This document shows positions 19,037-28,016 of a stretch of 64,000 bases of DNA, piece by piece (the stretch's first letter is position 1; each line of letters opens with the position of its first letter). The notes beneath the pieces are model-generated. The model saw nothing but the letters and a program-made list of their open reading frames with translations, was not told the origin of the DNA and searched no databases. The stretch is from Anaerolineales bacterium. GTDB lineage: Bacteria > Chloroflexota > Anaerolineae > Anaerolineales > JABWBV01. The position numbers were made by a program, and so were the translations under genes. The stretch covers positions 92,995 to 156,994 of the forward strand of contig JACKAX010000005.1 of the NCBI GenBank assembly GCA_020634875.1, given 5' to 3'.

Positions 19037-19726
19037 TTATTGTCCATAGTAGGCGTTTGCACCATGTTTTCTGAGATAGTGCTTATCCAATAATTCCTGC
19101 TGCATGGGCTGGATGTCCGGGGTCAGCATCATCGTGTGAAAGTTCATAAAGGCGATTTCTTCCAGGACAACGGCGTTGTGAACGGCGTTCATCGCATCCG
19201 TACCCCAGGTGAATGGACCGTGACTGTGTACCAAAACTGCGGGAAGGGCATCCGGGTTTTTGTCTTGGAAGGCCTCAATGATTACCGTGCCCGTTTCCTT
19301 TTCGTATGCGCCAGCGATCTCGACCGGGGTCATTTTGCGGGTGCAGGGGATTTCACCGTAAAAGTAGTCGCCGTGGGTGGTACCTAATGCCAGGAGACCG
19401 CGCCCAGCCTGGGCAAAGGTCGTTGCCCAGCGGCTATGGGTGTGGACGATGCCTCCGATGTTCGGGAAGGCTTTGTAGAGTTCGAGGTGGGTGGGCGTGT
19501 CGGAGGAGGGTTTCAAGTTGCCTTCAACTACTTTGCTCGTTTCAAGCGATACGACAACCATATCGTCCGCCTTCATTTTTTCGTAAGAAACGCCCGACGG
19601 TTTGATGACCATCAAACCCTGTTCACGGTCCACCCCGGAAACGTTGCCCCAGGTAAATGTGACCAAGCCATTTTTGGGAAGCAACAGATTCGCTTGAAAA
19701 ACTTGTTCTTTGAGGACTTCTAACAT
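19037..19726 (-). CDS. araD: L-ribulose-5-phosphate 4-epimerase
   Basis: Class II aldolase-fold enzyme that epimerises L-ribulose 5-phosphate to D-xylulose 5-phosphate, feeding the pentose phosphate pathway. 229 aa, typical length. Key blocks: [33 protein letters not shown], the zinc site [12 protein letters not shown], and [10 protein letters not shown]. The late conserved HxYYGQ end is present as [18 protein letters not shown] lies before the ATG at 19726. Fuculose aldolase is the nearest alternative, but araA next door and the C-terminus favour araD. Confidence 0.96.
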   Translation of the reverse strand: MLEVLKEQVFQANLLLPKNGLVTFTWGNVSGVDREQGLMVIKPSGVSYEKMKADDMVVVSLETSKVVEGNLKPSSDTPTHLELYKAFPNIGGIVHTHSRWATTFAQAGRGLLALGTTHGDYFYGEIPCTRKMTPVEIAGAYEKETGTVIIEAFQDKNPDALPAVLVHSHGPFTWGTDAMNAVHNAVVLEEIAFMNFHTMMLTPDIQPMQQELLDKHYLRKHGANAYYGQ

Positions 19727-19755
19727 GATGATCCTTAGAGTGTGTCTGAAACCTC

Positions 19756-19850
19756 AAACCCTAAAGGTTTTTTGTCTTATTCGGCCACAAATCCAGGCTA
19801 AATTTGGGACTTATCAGGCGTATAACCTTCTCAAGGAAAACCTTTAAGGG
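19756..19850. repeat. Imperfect inverted repeat with the AAACCCTAAAGGTTT core
   Basis: AAACCCTAAAGGTTT (19756-19770) faces an imperfect partner at 19838-19850 (AAACCTTTAAGGG). It is related to the repeat at 17392-17493 and lies in the 150-bp gap between the kinase gene and araD. Confidence 0.55.
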
Positions 19851-19878
19851 GTGGGCCAGGAAATTTCCACATGCTTTT

Positions 19879-21477
19879 TTACAGTGCATTGATTGCCGCC
19901 TGTTCAATCGTGAGACCCGCTTTGTAACGTTCCATGAAGGCCACGAAACCGTTCACATTCGAGGGGTCAGGGGAGAGGGTGGTGCCACTTTCGGCGGCGA
20001 AGACTTTGTGAGTGAGGTAAGCTTCCAGGGGTTCGTTAGCTTCTTTTTGGGCCATGTATGCAGCCAGCAAGGCAATCCCCCACGCGCCACCTTCGCCCGC
20101 GGTTTCCATGACCGAGACAGGGACGTTCATCGCCGCAGCCATCATCTTTTGCCCGACCTCCTTCGTCTTGAAAAAGCCGCCGTGCCCGAGGAGTTGGTCA
20201 AGCTGGACTTTTTCGTCTTCAAAGAGGATGTCCATACCGATCCGCAGGGTTCCGAGGGAGGCGAAGAGGTGGGTTCTCATGAAGTTCGCAAGGGTGAAGC
20301 GGCTTTCTGGTGTGCGGACGAAGAGGGGGCGGCCTTCATCCAGCCCGGTAACGGGTTCGCCGGAAAAATAGTTGTAGGCCAACAACCCACCCGCGTCGGG
20401 TTCGCCCGCGAGGGCTTTTTGATAGAGCATTTCGAACAGTTTCGTTTCGCTGATTTCCACGCCCAACGCGGTGGTAAATTCCCGGAACAAGCCCACCCAG
20501 GCATTGATGTCGGAGGTGCAGGTGTTGGTGTGAACCATCGCGACGGGTTTGCCGGTGGGGGTGGTCACCATGTCAATTTCAGTATACAACTTTGACAAGG
20601 CTTTTTCTAGCACGATCATGGCGAAGACGGACGTTCCGGCGGAGACGTTGCCGGTACGTTCGGCAACGCTGTTTGTGGCGACCATTCCAGTACCCGCGTC
20701 ACCTTCGGGGGGGCAGAGGGGGATGCCCGCGGTCAGTTGCCCGGTGGGATCGAGGAGTTTTGCGCCCGCTTCGGTGAGCGTGCCCGCGGCGTCTCCGGCG
20801 ACGAGGACTTTGGGGAGGATTTCGTCCAATTTCCAGGGGAGTTTGTGCGGGGCAATCCGTGCGTTGAACTGTTGAATCATTCCCGCGTCGTAATCGTTGA
20901 TGGTGCTGTCAATGGGAAACACACCCGACGCTTCGCCAACGCCCAGGACTTTTTCGCCGGTCAGTTTCCAGTGGACGTATCCGGCGAGGGTGGTGAGGTG
21001 ATGAATGTCGGCAATATGGGGTTCCTGGTTCAGGATCGCCTGATCGAGATGGGCGATGCTCCAGCGTTGGGGGATGTTGAATTGGAACAGGTTGGTGAGC
21101 TGTTCGGCGGCTTGCCCGGTGATGGTGTTACGCCAGGTGCGGAAGGGAACGAGTTGGTTATCGTCTTTGTCAAAGACCATGTAACCATGCATCATGGCGC
21201 TGAAGCCGATGGCCCCGATTGTTTTGAGCGGGGTGTCGTATTTCTTGGACACTTCCTGGACGAGATTACGGTAGCTTTCCTGCAAGCCAGTCCATACGTC
21301 TTCGAGGCTGTAGGTCCAGATGCCGTTTTCGTATTGGTTCTCCCATTCGTAGCTACCGGAGGCGAGGGGTTGGTGGTTTTCGTTAATTAAAACGGCTTTG
21401 ATACGGGTAGAGCCGAGTTCGATGCCGAGGTAGGTTTTGCCGTTTGCAAGGGCGGTTTGGATTTCGGATTGGTTCAT
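19879..21477 (-). CDS. FGGY-family sugar kinase, probable L-ribulokinase
   Basis: ATP-dependent carbohydrate kinase, 532 aa. The N-terminal phosphate-binding motif is [14 protein letters not shown]. The substrate-contact region holds [10 protein letters not shown] and [13 protein letters not shown], and the C-terminal ATPase part includes [20 protein letters not shown] and [19 protein letters not shown] kinases act on several pentoses and hexoses. Placement between the sugar transporter and araD/araA makes L-ribulose the likely substrate, although the family branch seen here is not classical AraB, so I leave the symbol blank. A GGAG precedes ATG 21477 within CCATAGGAGACCACC. Confidence 0.85.
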   Translation of the reverse strand: MNQSEIQTALANGKTYLGIELGSTRIKAVLINENHQPLASGSYEWENQYENGIWTYSLEDVWTGLQESYRNLVQEVSKKYDTPLKTIGAIGFSAMMHGYMVFDKDDNQLVPFRTWRNTITGQAAEQLTNLFQFNIPQRWSIAHLDQAILNQEPHIADIHHLTTLAGYVHWKLTGEKVLGVGEASGVFPIDSTINDYDAGMIQQFNARIAPHKLPWKLDEILPKVLVAGDAAGTLTEAGAKLLDPTGQLTAGIPLCPPEGDAGTGMVATNSVAERTGNVSAGTSVFAMIVLEKALSKLYTEIDMVTTPTGKPVAMVHTNTCTSDINAWVGLFREFTTALGVEISETKLFEMLYQKALAGEPDAGGLLAYNYFSGEPVTGLDEGRPLFVRTPESRFTLANFMRTHLFASLGTLRIGMDILFEDEKVQLDQLLGHGGFFKTKEVGQKMMAAAMNVPVSVMETAGEGGAWGIALLAAYMAQKEANEPLEAYLTHKVFAAESGTTLSPDPSNVNGFVAFMERYKAGLTIEQAAINAL

Positions 21478-21673
21478 GGTGGTCTCCTATGGGATGGAGG
21501 GTTTTTAGACGTTTATTTTTTTTCGACACGAATTTCACGGATTGTTCGTGGTGTGGTTTGGGGCGTTCTGGGTTTTGTGGTACCGGAGTTTGTGAGGTTT
21601 TGAGAAGTTTTTTTGCCACAAATTTCACGAATTTTACTGATTGTTTTCGGGAGATTTGGGGGGAGAAGTTTTT
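21478..21673. other. Intergenic spacer with a short direct repeat
   Basis: About 195 bp between the epimerase and kinase genes. A block like CACGAATTTCACGGATT (near 21525) recurs as CACAAATTTCACGAATT (near 21616). It could be a degenerate repeat element; no coding signal. Confidence 0.35.
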
Positions 21674-22657
21674 TTAGCCGGGGTACCAGATTTTGCGGGG
21701 GTCGGTAGGGGGACGGATATAGTCCCAGGCGGCATCAATGAGTTTGGGGAGGGTGTAGGCGGGACGCCAGCCGAGGAGGAATTTGGCTTTGGTATTGTCT
21801 AGCCAGGTGGATTGGTAGGAGGTCTGGATCGGGATGGAGGGCAGGCCGCGGGTTTCAGCAAGGTAATGGGCGACTACGCCGTAGTCTACGGGTTCGTCCA
21901 TGCAGATGTTGAAGGTTTGTTGGCGCGCTTTCGGATGATCGAGGGCGAGCAGGGTGGCGCTAACGAGATCGTCTACGTGGACGAAGTTCCGTTTGACCGG
22001 AACGCCGGCGGGGTCGAGCATGATCGGGATAGTTTGCGATTGGAAGTAGGACTCCGCGAGGGCCGAGTCTACGAGGTCGCGCCAGCGTGGGCCACCGAAA
22101 ACATCTTCGCCAAAGGAAAGCTGGTATTTGAAGTCGTCCTTTTCCATAATCCAGGGGGCACGGAGGCAACAGCCGTTAATGTTGTACTGAACGTAGTATT
22201 GTTCCAGCATGACTTCTTCCAACACTTTGGAGAGGGCATAACAGCCGGGGTACGCGGTGTGCCTTTGGGTTTCGGTGACGGGAAGCGGATGGGGGTAGAC
22301 AAAATGTCCGAGGGCGGCGTCCCCCCCAATCAGGATAAATTGTTCGAAAGTGGCAGATGTTCGGCAGGCTTCTAAAAGCCAAAAGAGGCCTTTGACGGCC
22401 ACGTCCATAATTTGTGCGGGGGTTTCTTTGACAGTGGCAAGGTGGAGAACGTGAGTCACATCTGCCAGGGCGGTTTGGACGGTTTCGAGATACTCGATAG
22501 AACCCTGGAAGATTTCCACGCGGGGGTGGGGAGCCACATCGCGGTGGTGGCAAAGGGCGCGAATCGTGTAGGCGTCATATTGAGGGTCGGCTAGCAGACG
22601 TCGGATAAACGCCTGGCCGACTTTCCCCGTGGCGCCAGTGACCAGAATGCGTTTCAT
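21674..22657 (-). CDS. NAD(P)-dependent sugar epimerase/dehydratase (extended SDR)
   Basis: Rossmann-fold enzyme of 327 aa. The nucleotide-binding GxxGxxG is ILVTGATGKVGQAF at residues 4-17, followed by an acidic-type loop. The catalytic region has YALSKVLEE (Y-x3-K) with an upstream Ser-poor segment, and NFVHVDDLV marks the extended-SDR substrate domain. Substrate unknown; a nucleotide-sugar or free-sugar step is plausible. It sits inside the arabinose operon between the permease and kinase genes. The ATG at 22657 is preceded by AAGGAAAAC. It is not needed for the araBAD route, so it may widen substrate range. Confidence 0.8.
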   Translation of the reverse strand: MKRILVTGATGKVGQAFIRRLLADPQYDAYTIRALCHHRDVAPHPRVEIFQGSIEYLETVQTALADVTHVLHLATVKETPAQIMDVAVKGLFWLLEACRTSATFEQFILIGGDAALGHFVYPHPLPVTETQRHTAYPGCYALSKVLEEVMLEQYYVQYNINGCCLRAPWIMEKDDFKYQLSFGEDVFGGPRWRDLVDSALAESYFQSQTIPIMLDPAGVPVKRNFVHVDDLVSATLLALDHPKARQQTFNICMDEPVDYGVVAHYLAETRGLPSIPIQTSYQSTWLDNTKAKFLLGWRPAYTLPKLIDAAWDYIRPPTDPRKIWYPG

Positions 22658-22682
22658 GTTTTCCTTGTGAGGGGGAATTATG

Positions 22683-22716
22683 AAACTTCGGAAGTCTTTG
22701 GGGACTTCCGAAGTTT
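22683..22716. terminator. Hairpin between permease and epimerase genes
   Basis: The perfect 14-bp arms 22683-22696 and 22703-22716 (AAACTTCGGAAGTC and its complement) surround a TTTGGG loop, with a short T run on the plus side. It probably weakens read-through or protects the transporter mRNA. The same 14-mer recurs at 38010-38023. Confidence 0.6.
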
Positions 22717-22723
22717 TTGATTA

Positions 22724-23887
22724 CTAACCGCTTTTGTTTTTGTTGTAAACGTCGAAGAACACGGCCATAAGAAGAGTGAAGCCTTTGATGGCTTGCTGCC
22801 AGTCAATTCCAACGCCGAGAATGGACATCCCGTTGTTCATCACGCCGATGAAAAAGGCTCCGACAACCGAGCCGATGATGGTGCCGATCCCACCGCTGGC
22901 GGACGCACCCCCGATGAAACAGGCGGCGATAACATCCAACTCGAAGCCTTCACCTGCATTCGGGGTGGCGCTGTTCAACCGGGCAGCAACGATCAATCCT
23001 GCGAGAGCAGCAAGGATGCCCATGTTGACAAAGGTCAGGAAGAGCAGGCGGGGCGTGTTGACCCCGGAGAGGCGGGCAGCTTTTTCGTTGCCACCCATGG
23101 CATAAATCCGGCGTCCGAGGACGGTTTGATTGGTCAGGAAGGCGTAGGCAACAACGAAGGGAAAAAGAATGACTAGCACATTCGGGATACCTTTGTAGGA
23201 GGCCATCAAATAAGAGAAGCCCATGATCGCCGCGGTGATGAGGACGTTCTTCGCGATGAAGAGGAAAAGGGGACTCACTTCAAAGCCATATTTGGTTTGA
23301 TTATTGCGGGTGCGTAAGTCAAACACGAAGAGCAAGATAGACACGACCACGCCGATGACAATGGTGGTGATGTGAAGACCTTCGTTGTGGAAGAAGTCGG
23401 GGATGAAACCTGCACTGAGTTTGGCAAATTCGGTGGGGAACGGGCCGATGGCTTCGCCGCGCACCATGACGAGCGTGAGACCGCGGAAGATTAACATGCC
23501 CGCGAGGGTGACAATGAAGGAGGGGATTTTCACGTAGGCGATCCAGAAACCCTGCCAGGCCCCGATGATGCCGCCCAAAATCAGACAAAGGAGAACAGCC
23601 AGAATAGGATTCATGTGCTGTTTGACCATCAGCACCCCAGCAATTGCGCCCACAAAGGCGGCAACCGAACCGACCGAAAGGTCAATCCCACCGGAGACAA
23701 TGACCAGGAGCATTCCCAGGGCCATGATGATGACATAGCTGTTTTGTAAAACCAGGTTAGTAATATTGACTGGTTTCATCAGAATACCTTCTGTCCGGTA
23801 TTGGAAGAAAACCATGATCACGATTAAGGCAATTAACATGCCGTATTCGCGAATGTTGTTTTTAAATAAATTAGACAATGCTTTCAT
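22724..23887 (-). CDS. mmsB: Multiple-monosaccharide ABC transporter permease
   Basis: Inner-membrane channel subunit of the ChvE-type pentose/hexose importer, 387 aa with about ten hydrophobic helices. Family signatures: VIIMALGMLLVIVSGGIDLSVGS near residues 52-74 and the late GGASASGGIGTIIGSVVGAF block. Length fits the MmsB/GguB branch better than the shorter RbsC/AraH types. Its ATG overlaps the stop of the ATPase gene by one base, so the two are translationally coupled. Neighbours (binding protein, AraA, AraD) point to L-arabinose or a related sugar as substrate. Confidence 0.92.
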   Translation of the reverse strand: MKALSNLFKNNIREYGMLIALIVIMVFFQYRTEGILMKPVNITNLVLQNSYVIIMALGMLLVIVSGGIDLSVGSVAAFVGAIAGVLMVKQHMNPILAVLLCLILGGIIGAWQGFWIAYVKIPSFIVTLAGMLIFRGLTLVMVRGEAIGPFPTEFAKLSAGFIPDFFHNEGLHITTIVIGVVVSILLFVFDLRTRNNQTKYGFEVSPLFLFIAKNVLITAAIMGFSYLMASYKGIPNVLVILFPFVVAYAFLTNQTVLGRRIYAMGGNEKAARLSGVNTPRLLFLTFVNMGILAALAGLIVAARLNSATPNAGEGFELDVIAACFIGGASASGGIGTIIGSVVGAFFIGVMNNGMSILGVGIDWQQAIKGFTLLMAVFFDVYNKNKSG

Positions 23888-25425
23888 TAGGCCATTACCT
23901 CTTCTTGCCGCATGATGTGTTTCATGATGATTTCTTGGGATGCCTCCCGCGCGGGCAGTTCACCAATGATTCTTCCTTCGTTCATGATGTAAATCCGATC
24001 ACATACGCCTAAAATTTCCGGTAGCTCGGAAGAAATCATGATGATGCCTTTGCCCTCACTCGCCAAACGATTGATGATCGTATATATTTCGTATTTTGCG
24101 CCCACGTCAATCCCACGGGTGGGTTCGTCCAAAATCAGGATGTCCGGTTGGGCAAACAACCATTTGCTGAGGACTACTTTCTGCTGGTTCCCGCCTGATA
24201 AATTAACAGCCAACTGCAGAATGCTGGAGCATTTGATGTTCAGTTGATCTCGGTAGCCTCGGGTTACGGTTAACTCTTTCGGCTCGTTGATCACCCCTTG
24301 AGCGGAAATCGCATTCAGGTTCGCCAGGGTGATGTTGTCCTTAATATCTTCGATGAGGACCAACCCGTAAACTTTGCGATCTTCGGTTGCGTAAGCAATC
24401 CCATTAGAAATCGCTTTATCAACGGTACTTACATCAATCGCCTGACCGTTTTTGTAGACCGTGCCGTTGATCCGCGTCCCGTAAGCGCGGCCAAAAATAC
24501 TCATGGCAAGCTCGGTGCGTCCAGCCCCCATCAAGCCAGCAATCCCGACAACTTCACCCTTGCGGACGTTAATATTCACATTGTTACTTACTTTACGGTC
24601 TTCGTGGAGAGGATGGTAAACATTCCAGTCTCGAACCTCGAAGATCACATCGCCAATCTCCGCCTCCCGCGGGGGAAAACGGTGGGTTAAATCGCGCCCG
24701 ACCATACCACGAATTATGCGGTCTTCGGTGATGGCGTCCGCGTGGGTATCCAAAGTTTCAATCGTCGCCCCATCCCGCAAAATGGTGATGGAATCGGCTA
24801 CCTTTGAAACTTCATTCAATTTGTGGGAAATCAAAATCGAGGAAATCCCGTGATCTTTAAATTGGAGCAATAGTTGGAGAAGTTTCTCACTATCATTTTC
24901 ATTAAGAGAGGCAGTGGGTTCATCAAGGATCAGAAGCTTAACTTCTTTTGCCAGGGCTTTTGCAATTTCAACCAACTGCTGTTTCCCCACCCCCATGTTC
25001 GTGATCAAGGTATTAGGCGATTCATGCAACCCCACTTTCTCTAATAATTGTTTGGTTTTGGCGACAGAGGCATTCCAATTGATGATGCCATTCTTGGACT
25101 GCTCATTTCCCAGAAAAATGTTTTCTGTAATGGACAGAAAAGGGATCAACGCCAATTCCTGATGGATGATGACCAAGCCCACTTTCTCGGAGTCATTAAT
25201 ACTATGGAAACGACACGCTTGACCTTCGTAATAAATTTCTCCCTCATAAGTTCCATAAGGATACACGCCACTCAAAACCTTCATCAAGGTTGATTTTCCG
25301 GCTCCATTTTCTCCGACTAAGGCGTGGATCTCGCCACGTTTGACTGAAAAGCTAACATTATCGAGCGCTTTGACACCCGGAAACGTCTTTGTAATGTTAC
25401 GCATTTCCAAAATAACTTCTGACAT
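23887..25425 (-). CDS. mmsA: Multiple-monosaccharide ABC transporter ATP-binding protein
   Basis: Cytosolic ATPase subunit with two fused ABC domains, 512 aa. The first domain has Walker [10 protein letters not shown] (38-46) and Walker [12 protein letters not shown]. The second (about 265 onward) has the degenerate P-loop [13 protein letters not shown] usual for sugar importers, signature [15 protein letters not shown] and [14 protein letters not shown]. Such two-domain ATPases belong to the CUT2 class (RbsA, XylG, MmsA). It lies between the ChvE-like gene and the permease. AGGATAGAGT precedes the ATG. A hairpin separates it from the binding-protein gene, fitting lower expression. Confidence 0.94.
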   Translation of the reverse strand: MSEVILEMRNITKTFPGVKALDNVSFSVKRGEIHALVGENGAGKSTLMKVLSGVYPYGTYEGEIYYEGQACRFHSINDSEKVGLVIIHQELALIPFLSITENIFLGNEQSKNGIINWNASVAKTKQLLEKVGLHESPNTLITNMGVGKQQLVEIAKALAKEVKLLILDEPTASLNENDSEKLLQLLLQFKDHGISSILISHKLNEVSKVADSITILRDGATIETLDTHADAITEDRIIRGMVGRDLTHRFPPREAEIGDVIFEVRDWNVYHPLHEDRKVSNNVNINVRKGEVVGIAGLMGAGRTELAMSIFGRAYGTRINGTVYKNGQAIDVSTVDKAISNGIAYATEDRKVYGLVLIEDIKDNITLANLNAISAQGVINEPKELTVTRGYRDQLNIKCSSILQLAVNLSGGNQQKVVLSKWLFAQPDILILDEPTRGIDVGAKYEIYTIINRLASEGKGIIMISSELPEILGVCDRIYIMNEGRIIGELPAREASQEIIMKHIMRQEEVMA

Positions 25426-25505
25426 ACTCTATCCTTGTGCTACTCAAGCGATGGCTAAATCTTGATTGAGAAATTATTCCTTGTGCAAGATATGGATGGG
25501 TTAGA

Positions 25506-25539
25506 AAAAGGGTGAGGGGTTTATATCCCTCACCCTTTT
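25506..25539. terminator. Attenuating hairpin between chvE and mmsA
   Basis: The arms 25506-25518 and 25527-25539 (AAAAGGGTGAGGG and its complement) flank a short loop, with A and T runs outside. A partial terminator after a binding-protein gene is common and lets the binding protein be made in excess. Confidence 0.7.
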
Positions 25540-25551
25540 CAACGAACACGT

Positions 25552-26703
25552 TTACTTCAGATCGTCAGCGTTGATGTAGCCACTTTCAACCAGAAGTTTT
25601 TCGTAGTTGGTAATGTCAACACTGTAGGGGGTCAACAGATACGAAGGCACGACTTTGACGCCGTTGTCGTAGGTGGTGGTGTCATTGACATCCACGGTTT
25701 CGCCTTTCAGCGCCTGGTCAACCATGTGCGCCGTCTGGGCCGCGAGTTCGCGGGTGTCTTTGAAGACGGTGTATTTCTGTTCGCCAGCGATCATGGCTTT
25801 GACAGAAGCAACTTCCGCATCCTGACCGGTGATAACAGGCCAGGGTTGGTCAGCAGTGCCGTAACCTACACCGCGCAGAGCGGCGATGATCCCACGGCTC
25901 AAACCATCGTAGGGAGCGAGCACGGCATCTACACGTTTGTCAGTGTAGTTGGCGCTCAGGATGTTTTCCATGCGGGACTGGGCAACCGCGCCATCCCAAC
26001 GGAGGGTACCAACCACGTCCATGCCCATCTGGCCGGACTGAATGACGATTGTGCCATCATCAATGAAGGGTTGGATAACAGACATGGCACCATCATAGAA
26101 ATAGAAAGCATTGGTATCGTCGGGGGAGCCGCCGAAGAGTTCGACGTTGAAGGGGCCAACGCCCGCGGGAGCTTTTTCACCAGGGGTCAGACCCAGGCCA
26201 TTGAGAAGTTGGGTGCCCTGAATGACGCCTACGCCGAAGTTATCGAAGGTGGCATAGTAATCCACATATTCAGTTTTGGAGATCAGGCGGTCGTAAGCAA
26301 TGACGAGAACGCCAGCTTCGTGGGCACGCTGCAGCACGTCAGAAAGGGTGGAACCATCAATGGCCGCAATCACGAGTACATCGGCTCCTTTGGTAACCAT
26401 GTTTTCGAGTTGGGCAAGCTGGTTAGGGATGTCATTGTCAGCAAATTGCAGGTCGGTTTCATAGCCCAGAGCCTGGAAGGCAGCGACCATGCTCTCGCCG
26501 TCGGAAATCCAGCGGGTGGAGGTTTTGGTAGGCATCGAAATGCCGACAAGTTTGGTTTCAGTGGTGGTGGTTTCACCGGTGGTTTGGCCGCTGGTGTTTT
26601 CCTCACCACTAGTGGAGCCTGTATCAGATGCCGCAGGCGTACAAGCACCCAGGATCAGGGCTAAGATAATCAACAAGAAAGCAAGATTTTTAAAGCGAAA
26701 CAT
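25552..26703 (-). CDS. chvE: ChvE-like multiple-sugar-binding lipoprotein
   Basis: Periplasmic/extracellular sugar receptor of the Mms importer, about 383 aa. I start at ATG 26703 after GGAGAAAAAA, giving a signal with lipobox LGACTP; a longer frame exists but has no signal. After a Ser/Thr/Glu linker, conserved ChvE blocks follow in order: [91 protein letters not shown] and KDTRELA. Agrobacterium ChvE binds arabinose, xylose, glucose and galactose, so sugar range may be broad. It leads the structural genes just after the LacI gene. Confidence 0.94.
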   Translation of the reverse strand: MFRFKNLAFLLIILALILGACTPAASDTGSTSGEENTSGQTTGETTTTETKLVGISMPTKTSTRWISDGESMVAAFQALGYETDLQFADNDIPNQLAQLENMVTKGADVLVIAAIDGSTLSDVLQRAHEAGVLVIAYDRLISKTEYVDYYATFDNFGVGVIQGTQLLNGLGLTPGEKAPAGVGPFNVELFGGSPDDTNAFYFYDGAMSVIQPFIDDGTIVIQSGQMGMDVVGTLRWDGAVAQSRMENILSANYTDKRVDAVLAPYDGLSRGIIAALRGVGYGTADQPWPVITGQDAEVASVKAMIAGEQKYTVFKDTRELAAQTAHMVDQALKGETVDVNDTTTYDNGVKVVPSYLLTPYSVDITNYEKLLVESGYINADDLK

Positions 26704-26829
26704 TTTTTTCTCCAAATAGAAAGGTTTTTCGTCAACAGACAAAATATAGAGGAATACAAAATGAGCATAGGCTTTGCGCCTCAATCGTACAAATGTTTAA
26801 GATACTATGGTCCTCGTTGCGCCACCTCC

Positions 26830-27876
26830 TCAGGCGTCATTTCGTATAGAACTATCCCGCACCACCAGGGCGGGCGACAAAAGAATAGAGTGTGGTTCTT
26901 TTGGCTCTTCGCCAAGCCAACTTTGCTCGATGTATTGAACGATCTCTTGCAAGGCGATTTTGGCCACCTCAAATTGATCCTGCTGAACCGTAGTCAAAGC
27001 AGGATAGAAAAATGCTGATTCCGGGATATTGTCAAAACCAGCCACCCCAATATCTTCAGGGATACGCAATCCCCGCCTATGAATTACCTGCATCACACCG
27101 AGGGCCATTTGATCATTCGCGACAAAGATCGCGTCTAAATCAGAATATTGAGCGAGGAGTTTTTCTGCAGCGTCCACCCCACTGGCCGAGGACCAATTTC
27201 CCTCTGTCCAGTGCGTATTCTGGACTGCTATACCGTATTCCACAAGGACATCTTTCCAGGCTGCCATACGTTGGCGCGCTTCCCACCAATCTAAAGGCCC
27301 AGCCACATGTCCAATCCGTCGGTATCCCTGCTCAACCAAATGAAGCATCACTAACCGTCCCCCCTCATAATTATCTACCGAGACAATGGGCACATCTGCC
27401 CGATTTTCCATTGTTAGAAAAATGACCGGTATATCCAACGTTTGCGAAAAATCACTTAACCAGGCATGATTATCCCCAATCTCCGGGACAGCCCAAATAA
27501 TCCCATCCACATGACGAGAGATAAGGTCATGAAAAATCGGGGCAACATTACTGGTGTGGTAATGCGGGAGTTCTTTAAGCAACAAGGCATACCCTGCTTT
27601 TTCAGCAGAACTTGTAATCCCATTCAAAGTAAACGAAGGCCCGATATGCTTCAACCCGGCTGTTACCACCCCAAGCGTATAACTGCGCTGTTGAATGAGA
27701 CTTCGCGCCAACGCACTCGGTTGGTACTCCATCTCATCAATGATTTTTTTAACCCGCCGGCGTGTTTCTACTGAGACATCTGGACGATCATTTAACACAC
27801 GAGAAACCGTCATCGTCGAGACGCCAGCAGCGGCAGCAACTTCTTTAATCGTAGTACGGGAAGACTTGAAATTCAT
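26830..27876 (-). CDS. LacI-family regulator of the arabinose operon
   Basis: Repressor-type regulator, about 348 aa. The helix-turn-helix is TTIKEVAAAAGVSTMTVSRV near residues 7-26, followed by a sugar-binding core with DGIIWAVPE, DNYEGG, VGHVAG and the late AGFDNIPESAFF motif. I choose ATG 27876: the alternative ATG 27915 overlaps the -10 hexamer and could not be on the transcript. It is the first gene of the run chvE-mmsA-mmsB-epimerase-kinase-araD-araA. The operator overlaps its own transcription start, so it should autoregulate and, by read-through, control the operon. No strong Shine-Dalgarno is present, which may keep its level low. Confidence 0.88.
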   Translation of the reverse strand: MNFKSSRTTIKEVAAAAGVSTMTVSRVLNDRPDVSVETRRRVKKIIDEMEYQPSALARSLIQQRSYTLGVVTAGLKHIGPSFTLNGITSSAEKAGYALLLKELPHYHTSNVAPIFHDLISRHVDGIIWAVPEIGDNHAWLSDFSQTLDIPVIFLTMENRADVPIVSVDNYEGGRLVMLHLVEQGYRRIGHVAGPLDWWEARQRMAAWKDVLVEYGIAVQNTHWTEGNWSSASGVDAAEKLLAQYSDLDAIFVANDQMALGVMQVIHRRGLRIPEDIGVAGFDNIPESAFFYPALTTVQQDQFEVAKIALQEIVQYIEQSWLGEEPKEPHSILLSPALVVRDSSIRNDA

Positions 27877-27889
27877 CGTTATCGTTATC

Positions 27890-27942
27890 GTTATCGTTTC
27901 CGGTAACGATAACATTTTAGCAATATATTAACGGTGCGTCAA
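27890..27942 (-). promoter_or_regulatory. Promoter and operator of the arabinose-locus LacI gene
   Basis: Minus strand: -35 TTGACG (27937-27942), 17-bp spacer, -10 TAAAAT (27914-27919). Immediately downstream is a 24-bp near-palindrome (27890-27913) with arms GTTATCGTT/AACGATAAC around CCGG, overlapping the predicted start of transcription. Four head-to-tail ATCGTT units (27875-27898) run from it into the start codon and could offer extra half-sites. Confidence 0.85.
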
Positions 27943-27967
27943 GAGGGAATCTTCTCTTCCCACAAAA

Positions 27968-27999
27968 AAAGCCCTCGGATGCGTAATTCCGAGGGCTTT
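27968..27999 (-). terminator. Rho-independent terminator of the efflux operon
   Basis: The arms AAAGCCCTCGGA and TCCGAGGGCTTT pair around an 8-nt loop; on the minus strand the stem is followed by a U run. It lies 17 bp after the stop of the HlyD-like gene. Confidence 0.9.
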
Positions 28000-28016
28000 C
28001 CACGCAACAAAACCCA

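Noticed and set aside
19804..20595. 263-codon plus-strand frame antisense to the FGGY kinase
   Set aside because: A mirror of the real gene with biased composition; the kinase is clearly conserved on the other strand.
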